A stretch of 52,751 nt of DNA from Collinsella aerofaciens (GCF_015552075.1 NZ_JADNDZ010000023.1:1-52751), one strand, 5' to 3'; shown: positions 16,469-24,516, counted from the first letter of the stretch. Numbers and translations: made by a program. The notes: generated by a model from the sequence alone, not told the origin.

Positions 16469-17299
16469 ATGGATCGCAGTAAGGTACCTGCCGTTCTATC
16501 CATCGCAGGATCCGATTCCAGCGGTGGCGCCGGCATTCAGGCCGACATCAAGACCATCACGGCGCACCGTCTGTATGCCCAGACGGCCATCACCGCCATC
16601 ACAGCGCAAAACACACTGGGCGTTACCGCCGTGCAGGATATCTCGCCAGATATCGTAGCCGCGCAAATTGACGCCGTTTTTGACGATATCCGCCCGAGCG
16701 CCGTCAAGATCGGCATGGTTTCTTCTGTCGAGATTATCGATGTTATCGCCGACCGCCTGAGCGCCTGGAAGGCGACAAACGTGGTAGTCGACCCCGTCAT
16801 GGTAGCCACCTCGGGCGCACGGCTGATTGCCGAAGATGCCGCAGAGGCGCTCACTCGCCGCCTGTTCCCGCTAGCGACGGTTATCACGCCCAATATTCCC
16901 GAGGCCATGGCCCTGCTCGACTACGAGGTCGACTCCGAGCGCACGCAGCAAAATGCTGCCATGCTCCTCACCCGCCGCTTTGGTTGTGCATCCCTCGTTA
17001 AGGGTGGGCATCTTGTCAACGAGGCCAACGATGTACTGGCCGAACCCGCGCCACTCGATGACGAGGGCAACCATCTGGGAGATCCACTCACCACGTGGTT
17101 CCGCCACAAGCGCATCGAGACCGACAACACGCACGGCACCGGATGCACGCTCTCGTCCGCCATCGCCTGCGCGCTGGCTCAGGGCATGGATCTTGCCGAC
17201 GCCGTCAACGCCGGCAAGGCATACCTGACAGGCGCTCTGGCCGCCGGCCTGAACATGGGCAAAGGCTCCGGCCCTGTCAACCACATGTGGCAGTATTAA
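16469..17299 (+). CDS. thiD: Hydroxymethylpyrimidine/phosphomethylpyrimidine kinase
   Basis: 276 residues, ribokinase-fold kinase that phosphorylates HMP and HMP-P for thiamine synthesis. LSIAGSDSSGGAGIQADIKT is the N-terminal substrate loop. VKIGM and VVDPVMVATSG are conserved, and DNTHGTGCTLSSAIAC near residue 213 carries the catalytic Asp region and anion hole. AAGGGAG precedes ATG 16469 at good spacing. It follows thiC by 181 nt with a hairpin and a possible promoter between, so it may be partly independent of the TPP riboswitch; no second aptamer is visible. PdxK-like activity on pyridoxal is possible in this family. Confidence 0.94.
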   Translation: MDRSKVPAVLSIAGSDSSGGAGIQADIKTITAHRLYAQTAITAITAQNTLGVTAVQDISPDIVAAQIDAVFDDIRPSAVKIGMVSSVEIIDVIADRLSAWKATNVVVDPVMVATSGARLIAEDAAEALTRRLFPLATVITPNIPEAMALLDYEVDSERTQQNAAMLLTRRFGCASLVKGGHLVNEANDVLAEPAPLDDEGNHLGDPLTTWFRHKRIETDNTHGTGCTLSSAIACALAQGMDLADAVNAGKAYLTGALAAGLNMGKGSGPVNHMWQY

Positions 17300-17308
17300 G
17301 ATTCGCAG

Positions 17309-17353
17309 CCCAAGCCACCGCAAAGGCGCCCGCCCCCTTTGCGGTGGCTTGGG
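17309..17353. terminator. Bidirectional terminator between thiD and the SGNH hydrolase gene
   Basis: An 18-bp perfect stem (CCCAAGCCACCGCAAAGG, 17309-17326, with 17336-17353) lies between the two convergent stops. It probably ends transcription from both sides. Confidence 0.75.
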
Positions 17354-17359
17354 GTCGCG

Positions 17360-18019
17360 CTACTCTCCGAGCATCTCTTGGAGCTTGGCTGCCACGGCGT
17401 GACCCAGGCTCTCATGGCTTTCGGGCATCATATGCAGATAGTCGATATCGCCCGGCTCGGCAAAGTCGGCGGCATTCAAAAAGTCGCAGCCAAACTGCTC
17501 AGCCACATGCGCGTAGTACTCACCAAAATGTTCCGAGGCTTCTACGGAATGCTCGTCAAAATCGGTCATATATACGTCGGCGATCTGCGGCTTAATCTTG
17601 ATAGGCGCCATCAGCAGAATGCGCGGACAAGGCGCAGCGTCGGTCCACGGAAACGCGCGGACGGCGCGAATCAGCGCCATGGCGCCACGAGTGATATCGG
17701 CAGCCGTCACGTTAAAGACCGTCTTGCAGTCGTTGGTGCCCAGCATGATCACAATGGCGTCCAGCGGCTTATGGGCCTCGAGCATCATCGGAAGCGCGCG
17801 AATGCCGTTAAGATTGGTGTCCAGATGGCACATGTCGTCGCGTACCGTCGTGCGGCCGTTGAGGCCTTCTTCAATTACATGCCAGCCCTCGCCTAAGTCA
17901 CGTTGGGCCACGCCACACCAGCGCACATCCCGCGCATAGCGCACCGCGGTGCCGTCGCGCATGCCCGCCGGATCGTAACCATAGGTGTTGCTGTCGCCAA
18001 AGCATAGAACGTTTTTCAT
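17360..18019 (-). CDS. SGNH/GDSL-family hydrolase (arylesterase-like)
   Basis: 219 residues. Block I is LCFGDSNTYGYDP with the nucleophile Ser near residue 10. The oxyanion Gly and Asn are in NGRTT and MLGTNDCK. Block V is near the C-terminus, with an Asp three residues before His in GDIDYLHMMPESH and a further His in the same segment. No signal peptide, so a cytosolic carbohydrate or acyl esterase is likely; the natural substrate is unknown. AAGGAAGGG precedes ATG 18019. Convergent with thiD. Confidence 0.85.
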   Translation of the reverse strand: MKNVLCFGDSNTYGYDPAGMRDGTAVRYARDVRWCGVAQRDLGEGWHVIEEGLNGRTTVRDDMCHLDTNLNGIRALPMMLEAHKPLDAIVIMLGTNDCKTVFNVTAADITRGAMALIRAVRAFPWTDAAPCPRILLMAPIKIKPQIADVYMTDFDEHSVEASEHFGEYYAHVAEQFGCDFLNAADFAEPGDIDYLHMMPESHESLGHAVAAKLQEMLGE

Positions 18020-18039
18020 CGTAAGCCCTTCCTTTTAGT

Positions 18040-18073
18040 AAAAAGCCGGCGGGAGCAGCCTCTCCCGCCGGCT
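18040..18073 (-). terminator. Intrinsic terminator of the PARG-like gene
   Basis: A 12-bp stem (AGCCGGCGGGAG with CTCCCGCCGGCT), followed on the minus strand by TTTTTAC, 25 nt after the stop. Confidence 0.85.
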
Positions 18074-18098
18074 CGACCTATCTGTCAACACGTACCGG

Positions 18099-19250
18099 TT
18101 ACAGGTACTTGCGCCAATCGTCCTCGTCCTCATCATCCTCGGTAGCAGCCTGGGCCTGCTCGGCGGCGCGAGCTGCCGCAGCGCGAGCGGCAACCTGAGC
18201 ATAGGACTCCTCGTTGCGCTCGGGGAAGTTTGCCAGCACGTGCTCGAACTTGGCAAAATCCTCATCCCAGCGCGTAGAAGGCACGGCAAAGAAGACTTGC
18301 TTGACCTTAAAGTCGCCCGACGCGAGCTCCTTGCGGAAGAGCTCGGCCACGGCCTCTGCGTCAAAGCCGTTGTTGTCGCAGCCCCAAGCACCCAGCACGA
18401 GCTTCTCGCGACCCAGCTCGTCGCAGATGGCAAGCACAAAGCGAATGCGGTCGCGCAGGGCATCCAGCAGAGCATCGTCGCTCACGCGATACTCCTGGCG
18501 GGCGCGCTTAACGTTGGGCGCGGCGGCCACGATCACGTCGGCGTATGCATGCACGTGGTTGCGGTCGAAGCGCACCGCAGGCACCACTAGGGCGCGGTTA
18601 CGATAGAGCTCGCAGTTGATGTTGCGGCGACGGTTCTCGCCGTACCATTTGCGCTGCTTATCGAGAACGTTGTACAGATACGAATCGGCGCACAGTGTGG
18701 CCTCCTGGCCCAGATAACCCTGAATATAGCCACCGCCCGGGTTGGTGAACGAGGCAAAGGCGAGCACGGCCATGTCGCAGAACTGCGCATAGCCACGACC
18801 GTTGTCCAAGATGGCCTGCGTGGCGGAGGCATCGAGCACGGTGACCTCAGGCAGAGACGCAGCAGGCTCCTCAGCAGGCGCGGACTCAGCTTCGGCGATT
18901 TCCTCGGCAGGCTCCTCGACGGGCTCAGGAGCTGCCTCGGTCTCGGGCGCTGCCTCGCTCTCGGGTGCTGCCTCGACCTCGGCAGCCTCCGCGCCCTCGA
19001 CGTCCTCGGCAATCTGTTCTTCGGTGGTCACAGCACTCTGAACCTTGGCCTTCATCGCCGAGACAAAGCCGGCAGGCATACCGTCAAACTCGCGAACACC
19101 GGCAAGCGAACGCTCGATATCCTTGGCGCACGCTTCGGACACAGTTGCCACGTGACGCTCGGCGGCCTTGGCACGGCCCTCGCGCTTGGGATTGGGCTGA
19201 CCCGCTCGGTTGGACCTGCGGTTACGGTTCCTGTTGTCGACGTCTGCCAT
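18099..19250 (-). CDS. PARG-like macrodomain protein (TIGR02452/DUF2263) with altered catalytic motif
   Basis: 383 residues. The C-terminal two thirds match the TIGR02452/DUF2263 family, which includes bacterial poly(ADP-ribose) glycohydrolases. AFASFTNPGGGYIQGYLGQEA (residues about 164-184) is the ADP-ribose loop, and LVLGAWGCDNNGFD is the conserved late strand. The family signature GGG-x(6-8)-QEE reads GGG-x7-QEA here (Q182, E183, A184), so the second Glu, the catalytic one in studied enzymes, is replaced by Ala. Residues about 79-133 are a low-complexity Glu/Ala/Pro linker between a basic N-terminal part and the macrodomain, and the C-terminus is acidic. ATG 19250. It may bind rather than cleave ADP-ribose; that is inference. 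Confidence 0.82.
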   Translation of the reverse strand: MADVDNRNRNRRSNRAGQPNPKREGRAKAAERHVATVSEACAKDIERSLAGVREFDGMPAGFVSAMKAKVQSAVTTEEQIAEDVEGAEAAEVEAAPESEAAPETEAAPEPVEEPAEEIAEAESAPAEEPAASLPEVTVLDASATQAILDNGRGYAQFCDMAVLAFASFTNPGGGYIQGYLGQEATLCADSYLYNVLDKQRKWYGENRRRNINCELYRNRALVVPAVRFDRNHVHAYADVIVAAAPNVKRARQEYRVSDDALLDALRDRIRFVLAICDELGREKLVLGAWGCDNNGFDAEAVAELFRKELASGDFKVKQVFFAVPSTRWDEDFAKFEHVLANFPERNEESYAQVAARAAAARAAEQAQAATEDDEDEDDWRKYL

Positions 19251-19316
19251 AAGTGGTCACCTTTCTCGGTCTCTGCCGCTATCGGCTTTTCCCATCCATG
19301 ATACCCCGCCGCGTAC

Positions 19317-19342
19317 AAAAAAGACGGCCCCGAAGGACCGCC
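19317..19342 (-). terminator. Intrinsic terminator of the Bax-inhibitor-1 gene
   Basis: GGCGGTCC and GGGCCGTC pair around a TTCG tetraloop, followed by TTTTTT on the minus strand, about 50 nt after the stop. Confidence 0.85.
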
Positions 19343-19388
19343 TTTCGCATCGATTTACACGCACGGCAAGCACCGCCGCAATTCGCCA

Positions 19389-20084
19389 CTAGTCGCGACG
19401 GCCAAGGATGTTCAGGATGCGCAAGAACACGTTGATAATGTCCACGAACAGATTGGACGCCATGAGCACGGCGTTGGGCAGCGTAGGCGGCACCGTCGTG
19501 GCAACATAGGTGTCATAGCCAATAAAGCCGGCGAACACCACGATCACGATCAGGTCGGTGATGGTCTGCGAGACGCCCATGAACATCAGCACGATCTCAA
19601 CCAGAATAGTGGCGAGCAGAATGCCAAAACCGATGCCATATACGCGCTGGAAAAACTTGGGGAACGTCACGCCCAAGGCGCCAAAGACAAAGGTGATGGC
19701 GGCCGTGGCGATAAAGGCAGTGTTGATGGTGGGCAGGTCGTAGTTGGCAAGGCCAAACGACGCGGTCAGGCCAAAGGTGCTCGCAAAGATTACGTAGCCC
19801 ACAAGGGATAGGCCCACGGACTGCTTGCTGGCGGCGGCCGACATCATGACCATGCCGACGATGGTCAAAATAAATGAGCCAAAGACCAGCGGCAAAGCGG
19901 CGCCGCTCATCATCATGCGGGCAAACGCCATGGTGCTCGTAAAGTAAGCACCAGCGCCCATGGCACAAAAGCCCAAGAAGATGAGGGCAGACATGGCAAG
20001 ATTGTACGCACGCGGCGACATCTCCTTGGCACGGCTTGCGCCGGCCTCGATGGGGCCGTTCTGATAGCCCTGGATATCGTTCAT
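19389..20084 (-). CDS. Bax inhibitor-1 / YccA-YbhL family membrane protein
   Basis: 231 residues with seven predicted hydrophobic segments, as in the TMBIM/BI-1 family. The start is the cytosolic MNDIQGYQNGP stretch. The C-terminal signature IGYDTYVA and NLFVDIINVFLRILNILGRRD is diagnostic. Bacterial members such as B. subtilis YetJ behave as pH-sensitive calcium leak channels, and E. coli YccA modulates FtsH; which applies here is unknown. GAAAGGA precedes ATG 20084. Single gene between the PARG-like gene and a hypothetical gene, all on the minus strand. Confidence 0.92.
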   Translation of the reverse strand: MNDIQGYQNGPIEAGASRAKEMSPRAYNLAMSALIFLGFCAMGAGAYFTSTMAFARMMMSGAALPLVFGSFILTIVGMVMMSAAASKQSVGLSLVGYVIFASTFGLTASFGLANYDLPTINTAFIATAAITFVFGALGVTFPKFFQRVYGIGFGILLATILVEIVLMFMGVSQTITDLIVIVVFAGFIGYDTYVATTVPPTLPNAVLMASNLFVDIINVFLRILNILGRRD

Positions 20085-20168
20085 AATTTCGTCCTTTCAA
20101 AAAGTGCCGTGAAAGACGGCGCAGCAGGTGACAAGATTCCTGTCATTGTACCCGAATGCCGTACGTCC

Positions 20169-20507
20169 TTACCCACGGCGCTCGCCCTCGAGCGTACGAT
20201 CAAAGGCCCAGACCCACCAACGCATCACGTGCGCCTGCGAGCCGTCCGCCCGCTCGCGCGTCTGGTCCTCCAGATACAACTCGGTCGCGTGCCCGCCAAA
20301 ACGCACCTTATAGGTCGCCGTACGGATGCCGTGGACCGTCAGGCCAAACCCGGTGGTCGAGATAATTTCATCGATTGTAAAACAACGTCCGTCGACCCAG
20401 CAGACGGCGACTGGCACGACTTGTCCGCCCGCGAGGATGCGAGCCACGACGTCCACATACTGCTTGTGTACGCGCCGAGTTTTGCCGTCTGTCTGTCGAT
20501 ATTCCAT
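20169..20507 (-). CDS. Hypothetical protein (about 112 aa)
   Basis: A short basic N-terminus is followed by a compact mixed alpha/beta-looking domain, with VDVVARILAGGQVVPVAVCWVDG and a Trp-rich end (VMRWWVWAFDR). No family recognised. The start is uncertain: an ideal AGGAGG sits only 1 nt before ATG 20507, which is unusually close, while ATG 20528 upstream places it inside the gene and has no good site of its own. Codon use matches neighbouring genes, so coding is likely. It is upstream of the BI-1 gene on the same strand, 84 nt away, and could be co-transcribed. Confidence 0.6.
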   Translation of the reverse strand: MEYRQTDGKTRRVHKQYVDVVARILAGGQVVPVAVCWVDGRCFTIDEIISTTGFGLTVHGIRTATYKVRFGGHATELYLEDQTRERADGSQAHVMRWWVWAFDRTLEGERRG

Positions 20508-20757
20508 GCCTCCTATTATCGAACGCATGTTTGCATGTTGTAAAGCGAACAGACTGTGGTTTTGGAGTGTCGTAGTAATCGCACGTGTCCGCATGGCGTG
20601 TTAGCAAAAAGAACACCCGCGGTCAACAGGGCTAATATTCAATTTTAGTGCCAAAAAGTTCACTTCTCCCATCAGAACTCGGTAAAGAAACCCGCAGGAG
20701 GTGATACGATTTATCATGTTTTTGTAACGTGCCTGCAAACTTCGAGAAAGCCCATAT

Positions 20758-21807
20758 ATGGACGTAACGTTCTCAACCTTCCTCGGCCAAATTGTGTCGA
20801 ACCCAGTCCTTGCCGTCACCGTGATCCTCGCGTTGGGCGCCATCTTCGTCAATGGATGGACCGACGCGCCCAACGCCATCGCGACCTGCGTCACTACGCG
20901 TTGCATGCCCGCCCGCGCCGCCATTCTCATGAGCGCCGCATTCAACTTCCTCGGCGTGCTCATCATGACGCACTTTAACGCGAGCGTCGCCAACACCATC
21001 TCACATATCGTCGACTTTGGCGGAAACAGCACCATGGCGCTCGCCTGCCTGTGCGCGGCGCTGTTCTCCATCGTCGTCTACGGCGCCACAGCGTCGCGTT
21101 TTGGCATCCCCACCTCGCAAAGCCACAGCCTTATCGCCGGCCTGACCGGTGCCGCCATCGCCCTCGGCGGCGCGAGCAGCGTCAACGTCCACGAGTGGAT
21201 GAAGGTCATCTACGGCCTGGCGCTCTCCATCGGCCTGGGCTTTGTTATGGGCTGGGTCCTGTGCAAGCTCGTCTCGATTCTTTTCGCCGCCGCCAACAGG
21301 CGACGTGCCAATGTCTTCTTTAAATACGCTCAGATCGCGAGCGCCGCGGCCATGAGCTTTATGCACGGCGCGCAGGATGGACAGAAGTTCATCGGCGTGC
21401 TCTTTTTAGGCGTGGCCTTCGCCAACGGCCAGACGAGCATCGGCGATGCCGGCATCCCCATCTGGATTATGCTGCTGTGCTCGGCCACTATGGGTATCGG
21501 CACCAGCGTGGGCGGCGAGCGCATCATCAAGTCCGTCGGCCAGAGCATGGTCAAGCTCGAGAAGTATCAGGGCTTCTCTGCCGACCTCGCAGGCGCCGCG
21601 AACTTGCTGCTTGCCACCCTTACCGGCATCCCCGTGTCCTCCACGCACATCAAAACCTGCGCCATCATGGGCGTCGGCGCCGTCAAGCGCCTTTCGGCCA
21701 TCAACTTCGGCGTGGTCAAGGACATGATGTTCACCTGGTTCTTCACCTTCCCCGCCTGCGGACTCATCAGCTTTGTCATGGCCAAGCTGTTCATGATGTT
21801 CCTCTAA
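20758..21807 (+). CDS. pit: Inorganic phosphate transporter, Pit family
   Basis: 349 residues, about ten hydrophobic segments, PiT/PNT family of cation-coupled low-affinity phosphate permeases. The duplicated signature is present: GWTDAPNAIATCV near residue 33 in the N-terminal half and the FMHGAQDGQKFIGV repeat near residue 200. GIPTSQSHSLIAGLTGA and GIPVSSTHIKT are the paired conserved loops. The length is closest to the short bacterial/archaeal type. Ribosome site is modest (GAGAAAG). A DUF47 gene follows by 67 nt, the common PitA-regulator pair. The window also holds a full high-affinity Pst system at 26-30.6 kb. Confidence 0.94.
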   Translation: MDVTFSTFLGQIVSNPVLAVTVILALGAIFVNGWTDAPNAIATCVTTRCMPARAAILMSAAFNFLGVLIMTHFNASVANTISHIVDFGGNSTMALACLCAALFSIVVYGATASRFGIPTSQSHSLIAGLTGAAIALGGASSVNVHEWMKVIYGLALSIGLGFVMGWVLCKLVSILFAAANRRRANVFFKYAQIASAAAMSFMHGAQDGQKFIGVLFLGVAFANGQTSIGDAGIPIWIMLLCSATMGIGTSVGGERIIKSVGQSMVKLEKYQGFSADLAGAANLLLATLTGIPVSSTHIKTCAIMGVGAVKRLSAINFGVVKDMMFTWFFTFPACGLISFVMAKLFMMFL

Positions 21808-21874
21808 TCAAACCGAACGTCCATCCGGACCGCAACACTTCGCCCACCCGTCTTCGCCTCGAAAGGACCCACCC

Positions 21875-22498
21875 ATGGCAAAGAAACCCGATTCGTTCTA
21901 CTTTGACAACTACGTTGCCTGCGCCGACCTCGCCGTCCAGGCCGCAGAGCTGCTCACCAAGATTTTCGAGAACTTCGATCCCGCGCAGATTCACGACATG
22001 CTCAATAAGATGCATGCGATTGAGCATGCGGCAGACAAGAAGCACCACGAGCTCGAAGACGCCCTGCTCACCGCCTTTATCACCCCGCTCGAGCGCGAGG
22101 ATCTGGACCTGATGAGCTGCGCGCTCGACACCGTGCTCGACCGCATCGAGGGCGTCGTGCAGCGCGTCTACTTCACCAACATCCAGAGCATCCATCCCGA
22201 CGCCATCGTCATCGCCCACAAGGTGACTGACGCCTGCCGCGCCATGAAAGACCTGATGGTCGAGCTGCCCAACTACCGCAAGTCCAAGACCCTGCGCGAA
22301 CTCGTCATCCAGATCAACACCATCGAGTCCGAAGCCGACGAGCTCTATATCAACGCCATGCGCAACCTGCACGTTAACGGCAAGGACCCGCTCGAGGTCA
22401 TCGCCTGGCGTGACGTGTACGCCTTCCTGGAGTACTGCGCTGACTGCTGCGAGAATGTGGCCGATGTCGTGGATTCGATTGTCATGAAGAACAGTTAA
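21875..22498 (+). CDS. DUF47 (PhoU-related) phosphate transport regulator
   Basis: 207 residues, all-helical DUF47/YkaA family, distant kin of PhoU, nearly always beside a Pit permease. The conserved His/Asp/Glu helix segments EHAADKKHHELEDALLTAF, DTVLDRIEGVV and INTIESEADELY correspond to the metal-binding helices of PhoU-type domains. GAAAGGA precedes ATG 21875. It is 67 nt after pit with no terminator between, so one operon. It probably tunes the permease; the mechanism is not known from sequence. Confidence 0.92.
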   Translation: MAKKPDSFYFDNYVACADLAVQAAELLTKIFENFDPAQIHDMLNKMHAIEHAADKKHHELEDALLTAFITPLEREDLDLMSCALDTVLDRIEGVVQRVYFTNIQSIHPDAIVIAHKVTDACRAMKDLMVELPNYRKSKTLRELVIQINTIESEADELYINAMRNLHVNGKDPLEVIAWRDVYAFLEYCADCCENVADVVDSIVMKNS

Positions 22499-22503
22499 TT
22501 GGG

Positions 22504-22611
22504 GGTACGTGTCCCGGCGGCGAAGGGCCGGCCACGGTTTGCTTTCTCACTCCAGCTGCTTTGCAGAGTCGTTCGAAAGCAAACCGTGGCCGGCCCTTCG
22601 CCTTACGTACC
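22504..22611. repeat. Long perfect palindrome after the pit-DUF47 operon
   Basis: A 28-bp perfect stem (22519-22546 with 22575-22602, starting GGCGAAGGGCCGG) plus a 7-bp outer stem GGTACGT/ACGTACC. The 28-nt loop holds a small CTGC/GCAG hairpin. It begins 6 nt after the DUF47 stop. No T-tract on the plus strand, so it is more than a simple terminator. It ends where a G/T-rich stretch begins (see nitroreductase). Confidence 0.88.
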
Positions 22612-22778
22612 ACCATTGGGAACTTTGGCTGATACTTTGAAAGCAATGAGGCTTTTGTTGGCAGGGCCTTTGAGCCCGATTGGGGACTTTGGGACCGCCT
22701 TAAACGTTTGGCTGGATGGAGCTTTGGGTACCCTTTGTTTTGCTTTGGGTTGATACACTGAATTTGGAGGGCTTGGTT

Positions 22779-23309
22779 GTGAGTTATTTGGATCTGGCTC
22801 GGGCTCGGTATTCTTGTCGTGAGTTTGAAGATCGGGCTGTGGAGCAGGCTGTGGTGGATGCCATTGTTGAGGCTGGGCGTATTGCTCCTTCTGCTTGTAA
22901 TAATCATCCAACCCGTGTGATGGTGTTGGATACGCCTGAGCTTCTGGAGAAGGCTGCTGCTTGTCAGCCTCGGTTTGCTCGTGATGGGTCTATCTTTGGG
23001 GCTCCGCTTGTCTTTCTTATTTGCAGCGTTACCGATGATGCTTGGGTGCGCCCGTATGACCAGATGAATTCCAGTGAAATCGATACGTCCATCGTGTGTG
23101 ATCAGATGATGATGGAGGCCACCGAGCAGGGCCTGGGAACGTGCTGGGTATGCCATTTTAAGCCCGAGGTAGCCCGCGAGCAGTTCAACCTGCCCGAGGG
23201 CGTCTATCCCTATCACATGCTCGTCTGCGGCTATCCCGCCGACCATATCGCCGACCCCGAGCATCGCGAGGCCCGCACCATTCCCCTCTCCGACTTCATC
23301 CTTAAGTAG
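22779..23309 (+). CDS. Nitroreductase-family FMN oxidoreductase
   Basis: 176 residues, FMN-dependent nitroreductase fold. DLARARYSCREFEDRAV binds the FMN phosphate through Arg and Ser. GRIAPSACNNHPTRVMV is the second conserved block, and GLGTCWVC with YPYHMLVCGYP closes the domain. GTG 22779 is chosen because GGAGGG lies 7 nt before it and the protein then begins at the family's usual N-terminus. The first half uses many T- and G-ending codons (plus strand 22801-22860 has 8 C), while the second half uses C-ending codons (23161-23220 has 22 C), a sharp within-gene change near 23050. Substrate unknown. Confidence 0.9.
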   Translation: MSYLDLARARYSCREFEDRAVEQAVVDAIVEAGRIAPSACNNHPTRVMVLDTPELLEKAAACQPRFARDGSIFGAPLVFLICSVTDDAWVRPYDQMNSSEIDTSIVCDQMMMEATEQGLGTCWVCHFKPEVAREQFNLPEGVYPYHMLVCGYPADHIADPEHREARTIPLSDFILK

Positions 23310-23355
23310 ATTATTGGGACATGCCTTAACACCTACCTTTGACCTCCAGCCCGTC

Positions 23356-23397
23356 CGCCGAGCTCTGCACCACCACGCGTAGGGCTCGGCGTTTTGT
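23356..23397 (+). terminator. Intrinsic terminator of the nitroreductase gene
   Basis: CGCCGAGC pairs with GCTCGGCG and is followed by TTTTGTTT, 46 nt after the stop. Confidence 0.8.
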
Positions 23398-23419
23398 TTC
23401 CCGACCCGTATACAGCCAC

Positions 23420-23446
23420 AAAAAAAGAGCCCGCAGGTGCGAGCTC
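23420..23446 (-). terminator. Intrinsic terminator at the end of the sepF-yggT-divIVA genes
   Basis: On the minus strand a GAGCTCGCA/TGCGGGCTC stem (one mismatch) runs into TTTTTTTG, about 30 nt after the divIVA stop. Confidence 0.85.
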
Positions 23447-23477
23447 CTCTTAAGGACACTAGATTGTAGCTCTAATG

Positions 23478-24152
23478 CTAGTCCAAGTCGTCGGCGGCAA
23501 AGTTGTCGATCGGGGCGAAAGGATCGGCCACGGGGACAACCGGGTCAGCGACGGGCAGCGGCTCGGCGGGAACAGTCACCGCAGGAGAAGCGGCAGAACC
23601 GACCGGCGTGGAGGCCATGAGGTCGGCCGGGAAGGAATTCTGGGCATCGTCCATGAAGTGCTGGATGAGCTTGAGATACTCTGCCTTGAACTCCTCACGG
23701 GAAGCCTTGAGACGATCGATCTCCTCGAGCTCGGCCTGCTTCTCGGTCAGAGCCTGGCGGATAACCTCGCGGGCCTTGGCGTCAGCCTCGTTGCGGATAC
23801 GCTCAGCGTTCTCGTTGGCATCGTTGACGATGGTCTCAGCGGTCTGCTGGGCAGCGATCAGGGCAGCGGAAATCTGGCGCTCCTGAGCGGAGAAGTCAGG
23901 GGCGGGAGCAGCCACGGGGGCGGCAGGAACGGCCTGGGCGGTGGCATCCTGAGCCTGGGCAAGCTGAGCCTGCGCATCGGCAAGCTGCTGCTCGGTAGCA
24001 GTCAGACGACCCTTAAGGTCGACGATCTTAGCGAGCATAGCGTCAACCTCGGAGGACAGCGTCTCCAAGAAGACGTCGACCTCGGCAGGATCGTAGCCAC
24101 GCTTGGCCTCAGAGAAAGTCTGAGCCTGGATGTCTGCAGGGGTAATAGCCAT
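23478..24152 (-). CDS. divIVA: DivIVA/Wag31-like cell pole and septum protein
   Basis: 224 residues. The N-terminal lipid-binding domain has ITPADIQAQTFSEAKRGYDPAEVDVFL, the DivIVA signature. Coiled coil follows at about 30-65 and 85-165 (many Ala, Glu and Gln heptads), separated by an Ala/Pro linker. The tail from about 175 is Pro/Val/Ala-rich. DivIVA marks curved membranes and in Actinobacteriota directs polar wall growth and septum position. AAAGGAG precedes ATG 24152. Last gene of the yggS-sepF-yggT-divIVA tail of the division cluster, 61 nt after yggT, with its own terminator. Confidence 0.94.
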   Translation of the reverse strand: MAITPADIQAQTFSEAKRGYDPAEVDVFLETLSSEVDAMLAKIVDLKGRLTATEQQLADAQAQLAQAQDATAQAVPAAPVAAPAPDFSAQERQISAALIAAQQTAETIVNDANENAERIRNEADAKAREVIRQALTEKQAELEEIDRLKASREEFKAEYLKLIQHFMDDAQNSFPADLMASTPVGSAASPAVTVPAEPLPVADPVVPVADPFAPIDNFAADDLD

Positions 24153-24213
24153 AACAAGTCTCCTTTTTCATCGCCTCGGCGCTACACGCCCGACGTAAGT
24201 TACTAAGACAGTT

Positions 24214-24495
24214 CTACACGAGTATACCTATAAGAAGCTGCAGAACCAGCCTCTGCACCAACTGCAACGCAATAATCGCAACGACCGGCGAAAAATCGAT
24301 ACCGCCCATCGGCGGGATGAAACGACGGAACAGGTTGAGCCACGGACCGCAGACGCTATCGAGCACCGCGGCGATATCCTGCAGCAGGCCGCCCTGCTTC
24401 ATGGGAATCCACGTCATGAAGCAATAGACCACGATGAGCGTGGAGTAGAAGTTGAACAGCGTGTTGACCAGCTGGACGATAGTGTAGATGTTGAT
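24214..24495 (-). CDS. yggT: YggT-family membrane protein, likely non-ATG (ATC) start
   Basis: 93 residues if begun at ATC 24495. Two hydrophobic segments around the family motif FMTWIP flank a short loop, as in YggT proteins found beside sepF across Gram-positives. The frame has a stop 9 codons before, and no ATG, GTG or TTG occurs before GTG 24432, which would delete the first membrane segment (INIYTIVQLVNTLFNFYSTL). GAGGAG lies 6 nt before the ATC, so AUC, or less likely the adjacent AUU, seems to be the start codon. 21 nt after sepF. Function: envelope assembly/division accessory, not well defined. Confidence 0.85.
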   Translation of the reverse strand: MNIYTIVQLVNTLFNFYSTLIVVYCFMTWIPMKQGGLLQDIAAVLDSVCGPWLNLFRRFIPPMGGIDFSPVVAIIALQLVQRLVLQLLIGILV

Positions 24496-24516
24496 GGGAA
24501 TCTCCTCGTCTTGTCT

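Noticed and set aside
22716..22778. Upstream extension of the nitroreductase to ATG 22716
   Set aside because: No ribosome site there; GTG 22779 has GGAGGG at 7 nt and gives the standard N-terminus.
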